Source: Clostridia bacterium
Lineage (GTDB): Bacteria; Bacillota; Clostridia; Christensenellales; Borkfalkiaceae
Direction of reading: 5' to 3'
NCBI GenBank assembly: GCA_017504065.1
Contig: JAFVRU010000172.1
Span: forward strand, 1 to 22,804
Length of the DNA stretch: 22,804 bases
A program made the position numbers and the translations under genes. Positions 15,979-22,804 of this stretch are shown piece after piece (the first letter of the stretch is position 1; each line of letters begins with the position of its first letter). Under the pieces are notes generated by a model. That model did no database searches. It saw only the letters and a list, made by a program, of their open reading frames with translations, and had not been told where the DNA came from.

Positions 15979-16896
15979 ATGTTAAAGTTAAAGAAAAGGA
16001 CGAGAAATTTAATATTTTATATTTTGTTGATCATACTTCCTTTTTGCCACTTTCTTGTATTTTGGGTAGGGGTAAAATTCAACGCGATCTTGCTGGCGTT
16101 TCAGTCGTTTGACAGCGGCGTGCCTAGTTGGGCAGGCGGCGAAACGAGCTGGGTCGGCTGGGCGAATTTTAAGGAAGTATTTCACAGCATCAAGCATTTG
16201 CAGAACTGGAAAATTGCGATATCCAACTCGCTGTTGTTATTCTTCTGGAATAACTTATTAACCGTACCGCCTACGCTGCTTGTTGCGTATTTCGTACATA
16301 AAAAGGCGCGGCTTGGGAAGGTGTTTAAAATCGTGGAATACGCGCCTTCTATGTTCGCAATTATCGTAAAAGTGTTGATTTATCAATACTTCCTTGAAGA
16401 AGCGTTGCCGTATTTTATCGGCAAAATCACCAATGAAACGACGATGGGCTTTATTTCCAACGTTGCCACCCGTAAACCGTCCATTTGGATTTACGGGATT
16501 TGGATTGGGCTCGGCGGATCGTTGATCCTTTACGTCAACCAAATGAACGCCATTTCCACTTCGATTATCGAAGCGGCGCAGTTGGACGGCGTAACGTTCT
16601 GGCAGGAGTTTTGGAAGATCACGATGCCGATGTGTTGGTCGCTTTTCGCGTTGCAATTTATCGTCAGCTTTACGGGGCTGTTCGGGAATCAGTTTAACTT
16701 GCTCGATTTTTACGGACTGGATGCGGACAGCGAACTGCATACCGTAGGGTATTATATGTATACGCGAATGCTGCTCGGCGGTGAAGCAGGGTATCCCGTG
16801 CTTTCAGCGATGGGCTTGATTATTACGGCGGTCATGTTGCCCATAATCCTTTGGTTACGTTGGTGGGCAGACAAGGTTGACCCGATGAAGAATTGA
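15979..16896 (+). CDS. Sugar ABC transporter permease 1 (MalF/UgpA/LplB type)
   Basis: This 305-residue membrane protein is one half of the channel of a carbohydrate importer (binding-protein-dependent, CUT1 type). It has about six hydrophobic segments, beginning LIFYILLIILPFCHFLVFWV (11-30). The EAA loop that docks the ATPase is IIEAAQLDGVTFWQEFWKI (196-214), with the typical EAA-x3-G spacing. TAGGAGA (15967-15973) supports the ATG at 15979. It partners the adjacent permease and the lipoprotein upstream. No ATPase gene follows, so the system probably borrows a shared MsmX/UgpC-type ATPase encoded elsewhere (inference from Bacillota practice). Confidence 0.93.
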   Translation: MLKLKKRTRNLIFYILLIILPFCHFLVFWVGVKFNAILLAFQSFDSGVPSWAGGETSWVGWANFKEVFHSIKHLQNWKIAISNSLLLFFWNNLLTVPPTLLVAYFVHKKARLGKVFKIVEYAPSMFAIIVKVLIYQYFLEEALPYFIGKITNETTMGFISNVATRKPSIWIYGIWIGLGGSLILYVNQMNAISTSIIEAAQLDGVTFWQEFWKITMPMCWSLFALQFIVSFTGLFGNQFNLLDFYGLDADSELHTVGYYMYTRMLLGGEAGYPVLSAMGLIITAVMLPIILWLRWWADKVDPMKN

Positions 16897-16907
16897 GAGG
16901 TGCGGCT

Positions 16908-17879
16908 GTGGAAGAAAAAGTAGAAACGGTTGAAGAAGTAACCGAAACGGTCGAAGAAGTAACCGAAACGGAGAAAAACCCCGTTGAAAAAATGAAAAAG
17001 TCGCGCGACGTCGGCGGAATCATCGCCCGTATACTCATTTATACGTTTTGTATCGGGCACATGCTTTCTTTGTTGATCCCGTTTGCTTGGGGATTCATTA
17101 CGACGTTGAAATCACCCGTGGATTTCAGGTACAATATGTTCGGCTTGCCGAAAGAATGGAAGTTCGAGAATTATCTTACCGTTTTAAAGCATTTCACGAT
17201 CGAATATAAAACGGTAAAATACAGCCAAACGTTTACGTACGTGGATATGATGTGGAACAGTATCTCGTATGCGTGTCTTGCGGCGTTTACGTCCACAATG
17301 GCGCAATATTTCGTAGCGTATGCTGCGGCGAAGTTTAACTTCAAGTTCTCCAAGGTATTGGACGCGATCGTGTTGTTCACGATGACCATTCCCATTTACG
17401 GTACGGCGGCTTCGGAATTGCAAATGTCTTTCCGACTCGGCGTAATCGGAAACTTCTGGATGGTTGCCGTCGTAACGCAAATGAGCTTTTTGGGTATGAG
17501 TTATTTCATCATCCAAGCCTGCGTGCGTGGGATTCCCGCGGCGTTTGCGGAATCGGCGGAAATTGACGGCGCGAGCAATTTTACGGTATTGTTCCATATT
17601 TACATACCGTTGACGATGAACATTATCGCAACGTTGTTCTTTATGGACGTTATCGGGCTTTGGAACAGTTACGGGGTCAACTTGATACAGTTGCCCAATC
17701 GTCCTGTAGTAGCGTACGGGCTTTGGAAATTCCGTGAAACGAACATTGCGGAAGTTTCGCACGTTACCATTAAGCTCGCAGGGTGCTTTATCCAAGTTTT
17801 GCCCGTATTCGTGATCTTTATGATTTTCCACGAAAAGTTCATGGGCAGTATTTCCTTGGCGGAAGGTATTAAAGAATAA
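16908..17879 (+). CDS. Sugar ABC transporter permease 2 (MalG/LplC/YtcP type) with acidic N-terminal extension
   Basis: This 323-residue protein is the second half of the importer channel. Membrane segments start near residue 37, and the ATPase-docking loop is AAFAESAEIDGASNFTVLF (211-229). I choose GTG 16908 as start because GAGAGG (16895-16900) lies seven bases before it; a TTG at 16893, overlapping the upstream stop, has no comparable site. Residues 1-30 form a glutamate-rich cytoplasmic extension with an internal repeat (TVEEVTE twice), which is not usual in this family. The stop at 17877-17879 is followed 15 bases later by the next gene. The family and role are clear, the extension's role is not. 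Confidence 0.9.
   Translation: MEEKVETVEEVTETVEEVTETEKNPVEKMKKSRDVGGIIARILIYTFCIGHMLSLLIPFAWGFITTLKSPVDFRYNMFGLPKEWKFENYLTVLKHFTIEYKTVKYSQTFTYVDMMWNSISYACLAAFTSTMAQYFVAYAAAKFNFKFSKVLDAIVLFTMTIPIYGTAASELQMSFRLGVIGNFWMVAVVTQMSFLGMSYFIIQACVRGIPAAFAESAEIDGASNFTVLFHIYIPLTMNIIATLFFMDVIGLWNSYGVNLIQLPNRPVVAYGLWKFRETNIAEVSHVTIKLAGCFIQVLPVFVIFMIFHEKFMGSISLAEGIKE
16923..16971 (+). repeat. 21-base in-frame tandem repeat in permease 2
   Basis: Two near-identical 21-base units (16923-16943 and 16944-16964) differ at one base, T or C at the eighth position, and a third partial unit of seven bases follows (16965-16971). Each full unit encodes the seven-residue block ETVEEVT, so expansion or contraction by whole units would keep the reading frame. 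Confidence 0.9.
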
Positions 17880-17894
17880 GTAGGAGAATAAAAG

Positions 17895-20800
17895 ATGGGA
17901 AAGCTTTTATCCAAAAAATTAACAACGTTGCTGGCGGCTCTGCTGTTTGCGGCGGCGTGTTTTTCGCTCGGTTGGGCGTTTATGCGCCATCCGGCAAAAG
18001 CGGAAAGCGTGTTTGACGCAAGTCTGACATTGGAGAGCTCGTACGAACAAGGGGAAGTCGTTTCGATTCCCCAAGGTTCGTTCAAGGTCGGCGACGATAC
18101 GGTAACGGCGGAGAGTTACGTAGTGCTCCCGAGCGGCGCGAAAAAGCGTACGGACGGGTTTACGTTGGAAGAAACGGGGAAATACACCGTAATTTATACC
18201 GCGACGGTAAACGGCGAAACGTTGACGGAAGAAAAGACGTTTATGTGCTATGCCCGTAAGTCTTCCGTGGACGCGTTGAACGCGACGATCGCTTACGAAG
18301 ACCGCGCGTTTATCAACTACGGAAAAACAGACGAAACGACGGCTTCCGGATATCAAGAAACCGTAATCGGCGGGTTGGACGTTAAACTCACGCAAAACGC
18401 AACGTTTTACTATAATTCGATCATCGACGTAAGCGGTTACGACGGTACGAAACCCTTTTTCACGTATTATTCGACGGCGATAAAAAACAATTATCCCGTT
18501 TGGTTGATGCTTACGGTTCGTTTGACCGACGTTTACGATCCCGATAATTATATCGAAATTTTGTTCGATAAATACGGCTCGTTAAATCTCGATAGCAAAA
18601 TGCCTGCATATTTCCGCGCTCGCGTTGGGGAACAACCTTCTATGGGGTTGAACGGCACGCAATTAAAGAAAGATTATTACGGTTGTTGGACGCCCGCGTC
18701 TTGGGATTACACGCAAGCGACGACGGGCAACCAAGTCGATAAATCGATCGGGTTCTATCTCGATTACGAAGGGAAAAAGGTTTACAACTATCTCGGAAAA
18801 TTGGTAGCCGATTTGGCAAGTACTTCCTATTTTGCCGAGCCTTGGCAAGGATTCACGACGGGCGAAGTGTATTTGAGCGTTTATGCGAGTGAATTCAACG
18901 ATTCGGAAGGGAATATTTTCATTACGAATATCGGCGGCGATACGGGCGCAACGCTTGGGGAAAAGTATCTCCAGGATACCGACGCGCCGATCATCAACGT
19001 AGATTACGATACGTACGCGGCAGACAAATTGCCTACGGCGGTGGTTGGACAGCCGTATCAGGTATTTGCGGCGAATGCCATCGATTTCTACAGCGGCGTA
19101 AAATCCCTGCAAACGAACGTCTATTACAATTATCATTCGGCGGAACGGGTAAACGTTACGCTGGACGGCGATACGTTCGTGCCTAAATACGAAGGCGCGT
19201 ATACCATAGAATACGTCGCGGAAGACCGATCGGGCAACAAACGTACGCTCACGGTCGGGGTTACCGCGGTGAAACAGATCGGCAGCGGACTCAACGTATA
19301 CACGGTAGGCGAAGAGCAGACGAGCGGATTCGTCGCGCGGAATATTCCCATTGCGGAATACGCCGTAGAAAACGCTTCGGGGAATTACCGAGTAGAAATT
19401 ACGGCGACCAAAGGGGATAGCGTGTACGAGATTAACGCGGAAACGCTGCTATTCAACGTGAAGCAAGAAGGTAGTTATACCATTACGTATACGGTAACCG
19501 ACTACGTGGGTTGTAAGGATACGTATTCGTACACGTTGGAAGTAACGCCCGATAACGATCCCGTATTCTTAAACGAATTGATCATGCCCAAGTATTTGCT
19601 CGCAGGCTGCAATCAAGTATTGCCAACGCTCGTTGCTTACGATTATAAGCAAGGCGGAGCGGAAGTTAAAACGAAGATCTCCGTGCAAGCGGACGGTTTG
19701 CCTGTGGAACAGCTCGACTCCAACGTTTTTGCGCCTGCGATGAAATACGTAGGCAAAACGGTAACGATTACCTATACCGCGCAAACGGCGACGGGCAGCA
19801 GTTCGCAAACGTATACTTCGGAATGTGTTTCCATTTTGAAAGACGAAACCGCGGAGAAAACGCCCGCGGCGAACATTTCGGGGAATATCCAAAAAACGTC
19901 GTTGTTCGTAACGAGCGAAAGCGTCGTTCCCGGCTACGGGAAAGTAACCGAAAAGGATACTTCCGAATACGCGCAATACACGTTCTCGGAAAACGGAACG
20001 TTGGCGTACGTCAATCCCTTGCTCGCGAGCAAGTTTGCCATTCAGTTCAATATTACGAAAGGCAATTTCGGGATCTTGAACGTATATATGACGGACGTGG
20101 AAGACAAAACGCAACGCGCGAAATATACGCTGATCAACCGCAATACGTACGTTGGATTTAAACTCAACGACGGTATCGAATACCGTTTGAACAAACAATC
20201 GTTCAATAAACCGCAGGAATCGTTCAATATCGAATATAATTGGCAGGACGCGGAAATCTTGTTCGAAAACGGCGATACGGCGTTCTCGCTCACCAACGAC
20301 GGCAGCAAATATTTCACGTCGGGGAAAATCTACTTTGAGATGGAAATGCTCGAAGTAACGGGCGAAAGCAAAATTGTCATTCAAAAGGTCCGCAACCAAA
20401 TGTTTACCGCTTCCGCGCGGGATAACGGCGCGCCCGAAGGTACGATGTTGGGCGAATATAAACGGAACTACGATCTCGGTTCGGTAGTGGAATTGTACGA
20501 TTTCGTCGGCGGCGACGCGATCGATCCGACGATTTGCGAAGTCAAGATGTGGGCGCAATACCAACAAGCGGACGGCAGCTTTACTTTGATGCAAGACGTC
20601 GGCGGTGAAAAAATCGACGGAGTAGACCCGTCCAAAGGTTATCGGATTCAGTTGAATGCGTTCGGCTCGTATAAGATTACGTACGAAGTAACGAATGGGA
20701 ACTCCTACGATTTCATGTTGAACGTAAAAGACTTTAAAGATCCCGAAGTAACGTGGACGTATGAACTTGCGGACGAGTACAAAGTCGGGGATACGATCAC

Positions 20801-21002
20801 GCTTTCCGCGACGGCTACGGACGAATGCACGGACGAGATGAAGTTGTACTATACGGTGAAAACCGTGAAAGGGATTATCGTGTTCTTCAACGAAGCAAGC
20901 GAGTATACGTTCACCGAGAAAGGGGAGTATGTCGTTTACGCGTATACCTATGACGGAAACGAAAACTACGGCTTTGTTAGAAAAACGATTACGGTAATAT
21001 AA
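17895..21002 (+). CDS. Large secreted multi-domain Ig-like/lectin-like protein
   Basis: This 1035-residue protein is exported by a Sec signal peptide (basic KK start, hydrophobic LLAALLFAAACFSLGW, likely cut after AKA at 36). A lipobox-like AAAC at 19-22 is a poorer alternative. It has six Ig-like modules recognisable by the GxYTIxYxxxDxxGN type ending: GKYTVIYTATVNG (95-107), GAYTIEYVAEDRSGN (434-448), GSYTITYTVTDYVG (526-539), GKTVTITYTAQTATGS (620-635), GSYKITYEVTNGN (924-936) and GEYVVYAYTYDGNEN (1010-1024). Two longer beta-rich stretches (about 125-355 and 655-835) resemble jelly-roll carbohydrate-binding folds. No LPXTG motif, SLH domain or C-terminal membrane anchor is seen. It lies between the transporter and a hydrolase-like lipoprotein, so binding of the target glycan is the likeliest job. 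I recognise no catalytic domain. AGGAGA at 17882-17887 supports the start. Confidence 0.72.
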   Translation: MGKLLSKKLTTLLAALLFAAACFSLGWAFMRHPAKAESVFDASLTLESSYEQGEVVSIPQGSFKVGDDTVTAESYVVLPSGAKKRTDGFTLEETGKYTVIYTATVNGETLTEEKTFMCYARKSSVDALNATIAYEDRAFINYGKTDETTASGYQETVIGGLDVKLTQNATFYYNSIIDVSGYDGTKPFFTYYSTAIKNNYPVWLMLTVRLTDVYDPDNYIEILFDKYGSLNLDSKMPAYFRARVGEQPSMGLNGTQLKKDYYGCWTPASWDYTQATTGNQVDKSIGFYLDYEGKKVYNYLGKLVADLASTSYFAEPWQGFTTGEVYLSVYASEFNDSEGNIFITNIGGDTGATLGEKYLQDTDAPIINVDYDTYAADKLPTAVVGQPYQVFAANAIDFYSGVKSLQTNVYYNYHSAERVNVTLDGDTFVPKYEGAYTIEYVAEDRSGNKRTLTVGVTAVKQIGSGLNVYTVGEEQTSGFVARNIPIAEYAVENASGNYRVEITATKGDSVYEINAETLLFNVKQEGSYTITYTVTDYVGCKDTYSYTLEVTPDNDPVFLNELIMPKYLLAGCNQVLPTLVAYDYKQGGAEVKTKISVQADGLPVEQLDSNVFAPAMKYVGKTVTITYTAQTATGSSSQTYTSECVSILKDETAEKTPAANISGNIQKTSLFVTSESVVPGYGKVTEKDTSEYAQYTFSENGTLAYVNPLLASKFAIQFNITKGNFGILNVYMTDVEDKTQRAKYTLINRNTYVGFKLNDGIEYRLNKQSFNKPQESFNIEYNWQDAEILFENGDTAFSLTNDGSKYFTSGKIYFEMEMLEVTGESKIVIQKVRNQMFTASARDNGAPEGTMLGEYKRNYDLGSVVELYDFVGGDAIDPTICEVKMWAQYQQADGSFTLMQDVGGEKIDGVDPSKGYRIQLNAFGSYKITYEVTNGNSYDFMLNVKDFKDPEVTWTYELADEYKVGDTITLSATATDECTDEMKLYYTVKTVKGIIVFFNEASEYTFTEKGEYVVYAYTYDGNENYGFVRKTITVI

Positions 21003-21015
21003 GGAGAAAACAGCG

Positions 21016-22804
21016 ATGAAAAAGAAAAATGTATTGGTTTGTATTTTGTCCGCATTTCTCATGATCAGTTCGGTATTTTCGAGCGCGTGCGCTTCTAAAA
21101 AAGAAGACAGCTCGAAAACCGACAACAACCAAAGCGCGGCGGGAGTGGAATACGATTTGTCGCATACGATCCACGGCGGCTTGGTAAAAGTTACCGATGA
21201 AAGCATCGTAAAAGACGGCAAAAATAACGGTTACGCGCTTGTCAAGTCCGCAAATGCGTCGGGTCCGGAAAGCTCGGCTGTGGCGTTGTTCCGTGAATTC
21301 TTTGCAAAAGCTACGGGCGTGAATTTGCCTGTAATGGAAGTGGAAAACGGCGCGACGTGGACGCAAGACATGAAAATTATTTCGTTCGGCGTGAATGCGT
21401 ACCAAAACGCTTCTGGGGTTACGTTCGATAAAAAAGCGCTGACCAATAGCGGGTTCGTGCTCAAGACGGTAGGGAATTCCGTGTTCTGCATGGGCGGTTC
21501 GCTCGGGGTGAAATATTCCGCTTACGAACTGTTGAAATACTATTTCGGGTTTGAGTATTACGCGCCCGAATGTTACGATTTAAGAACGGGCGTGAGCGAT
21601 TTGCCCTTCTACGAATTCGACGTCAAGGAACGTCCCGATATCGAATACATTTCGGCGACGGCAGGGATTTTAAATGCAACGACGGATCCGTATTATAGAG
21701 ACGGAATGCGGGTATCGGGCGGCGCGCCGCTCGTAGGGTATAACAATCACCCTTGGCATAACACGTTCGACTATATTCCGTTCGACGAATACGGCGAAAC
21801 GCATAGAGAATGGTTCGCGGACGGGCAAGGGAACTCCCCCGAGCAGCTTTGCTATTCGCGCGATCCCGACGGCATGGTCCCCATCGTCGTAGAGAAGATG
21901 AAGGAGCTGTTGTTGGAGCATAAGGGCGCTCGGTTCGTTACGTTCGTACAACAGGACTGCGGTGAGTTCTGTCAATGCGACGGCTGTAAGGCGTTGGGAG
22001 TGAAATACGGCAGCGAAGACGCTGGGAAAGCGGCTGGGCTCGTATTATTCCTGAATAAAGTAGCAAAGCACATTGGCGAATGGGTAAACAGCGCGGAAGA
22101 TCCTTGCAACGGACGAGATATCAAGATTATTCACATGGCGTATCTCGATACGTTGACTCCGCCCGTCAAGAAGAATGAAGACGGAACGTTTACGGCGGTG
22201 GATCAAGACGTCGTTTGCGCGGACAATATCGTTACGATTATCGCGTCGTCGGGCGTGAAATATATTCCGTTCGAAGATTCGGGTAACCAAGAACTCTGGG
22301 ACGCGATCTCGGGTTGGCAAGTACTCTGCGATCAACTGATGTTCTGGCAATATCCGATCGATTATAGAAATTATCTGTTCTTCTTCGATTGCTATAGCTC
22401 CCAACAAAAGAACTTCAAGAAAATGGTAGAAGCGCACGGAATGTGGTTGTATGACCAAGGACAATGGAACGCGAACAACCATACGGGCTTTGAGTTATTG
22501 AGAGTCTATTTGTCCTGTCATTTGTCGTATAATTGCCAACTTGACTACGATCAAGCGATCGATAACTATTTCAACGCATATTTCGGTCCTGCGCAAGAAC
22601 CGATGCGGAGAATGTTCGACGCGTACAGAAACCGTTTCGCGTATTTGTATTCGATCGGGCAAGCGGGGAGCGGTTCTTACGACTTCGCGCAAGCAAAATA
22701 CTTCTCGTATGCGATGATGAAACAATTCATGGGCTATATAGACGAAGCTTACGCGGCGATCGAAGGCTTGAAATCGACCGACCCCGAAAAATATGAACAA
22801 TACC
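21016..22804 (+). CDS. DUF4838 domain lipoprotein, glycoside-hydrolase-like, cut by window edge
   Basis: This lipoprotein is open for 596 residues to the window edge. A KKKN start, hydrophobic core and lipobox SSAC give lipidated C25, so it is anchored on the outer face of the plasma membrane. Residues about 80-190 resemble the alpha/beta domain found before the barrel in GH20/GH67-type enzymes (GSLGVKYSAYELLKYYFGFE, 161-180). The next part is DUF4838: ARFVTFVQQDCGEFCQCDGC (305-324) with its cysteine cluster C319-x-C321-x2-C324, then AGKAAGLVLFLNKVAKHIGE, IKIIHMAYLDT, and WQVLCDQLMFWQYPIDY near 430. DUF4838 is widely found in glycan-use loci but its chemistry is not established to my knowledge. 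AAGGAG at 21001-21006 overlaps the upstream stop and supports the start. Confidence 0.85.
   Translation, partial: MKKKNVLVCILSAFLMISSVFSSACASKKEDSSKTDNNQSAAGVEYDLSHTIHGGLVKVTDESIVKDGKNNGYALVKSANASGPESSAVALFREFFAKATGVNLPVMEVENGATWTQDMKIISFGVNAYQNASGVTFDKKALTNSGFVLKTVGNSVFCMGGSLGVKYSAYELLKYYFGFEYYAPECYDLRTGVSDLPFYEFDVKERPDIEYISATAGILNATTDPYYRDGMRVSGGAPLVGYNNHPWHNTFDYIPFDEYGETHREWFADGQGNSPEQLCYSRDPDGMVPIVVEKMKELLLEHKGARFVTFVQQDCGEFCQCDGCKALGVKYGSEDAGKAAGLVLFLNKVAKHIGEWVNSAEDPCNGRDIKIIHMAYLDTLTPPVKKNEDGTFTAVDQDVVCADNIVTIIASSGVKYIPFEDSGNQELWDAISGWQVLCDQLMFWQYPIDYRNYLFFFDCYSSQQKNFKKMVEAHGMWLYDQGQWNANNHTGFELLRVYLSCHLSYNCQLDYDQAIDNYFNAYFGPAQEPMRRMFDAYRNRFAYLYSIGQAGSGSYDFAQAKYFSYAMMKQFMGYIDEAYAAIEGLKSTDPEKYEQY

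Noticed and set aside
15953..15983. TTGACT followed by TATGTT before permease 1, looking like a promoter
   Set aside because: The spacing is 19 bases and the -10 box would overlap the ATG, so transcripts would start inside the gene. It is more likely part of the operon spacer.
19569..21221. A 550-residue open frame on the minus strand
   Set aside because: It is antisense to the Ig-like protein, whose repeated module endings and signal peptide prove the plus-strand frame.

Overview
The window reads as chromosomal DNA from an anaerobic, low-to-mid GC Gram-positive bacterium, most likely a Clostridia-type Bacillota (inference). The signs are a pyruvate:ferredoxin oxidoreductase gene, strong AGGAG ribosome sites before most genes, lipoprotein-anchored sugar-binding proteins, a TuaG-like teichuronic-acid-type glycosyltransferase, and no SusC/SusD or other outer-membrane proteins. 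I see no tRNA, rRNA, CRISPR array, insertion sequence or phage gene.

Region 1 (1-860, minus strand) is the N-terminal third or less of nifJ (pyruvate:ferredoxin/flavodoxin oxidoreductase), cut by the window edge.

Region 2 (about 950-9200, plus strand) is a compact surface-polysaccharide operon with a near-consensus promoter (953-981) and a perfect 14-bp hairpin terminator (9161-9193). In order it holds a TuaG-like GT2, a second GT2 overlapping it by ATGA, an unusual single-chain fusion of a Wzy/O-antigen-ligase-type membrane protein with a GT4 glycosyltransferase, a Wzx-type flippase with a TTG start, UDP-galactopyranose mutase (glf), and an MFS transporter gene broken by a frameshift with apparent loss of internal helices. 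Together the intact genes supply UDP-galactofuranose, add sugars to a lipid-linked unit, flip it and polymerise it. The initiating sugar-phosphate transferase is not here.

Region 3 (9235-22804) is a glycan-use locus. A minus-strand AraC regulator is divergent from a plus-strand operon that starts at 10302 and continues past the right edge. The operon encodes a PhnP-like metallo-beta-lactamase-fold hydrolase, two tandem 487-residue paralogous cytoplasmic proteins with a glycoside-hydrolase-like barrel, a lipoprotein sugar-binding protein, two ABC permeases (no ATPase), a 1035-residue secreted protein made of Ig-like and lectin-like modules, and a truncated DUF4838 lipoprotein. The divergent promoter region has good -35/-10 boxes for both genes, with three helically phased direct repeats between them that are candidate AraC sites. 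The inferred logic: surface proteins bind and trim a glycan, the ABC system imports the product using a shared ATPase encoded elsewhere, and the paired cytoplasmic enzymes plus the MBL hydrolase process it. The substrate cannot be read from the sequence. This locus is the best candidate here for an uncharacterised system.
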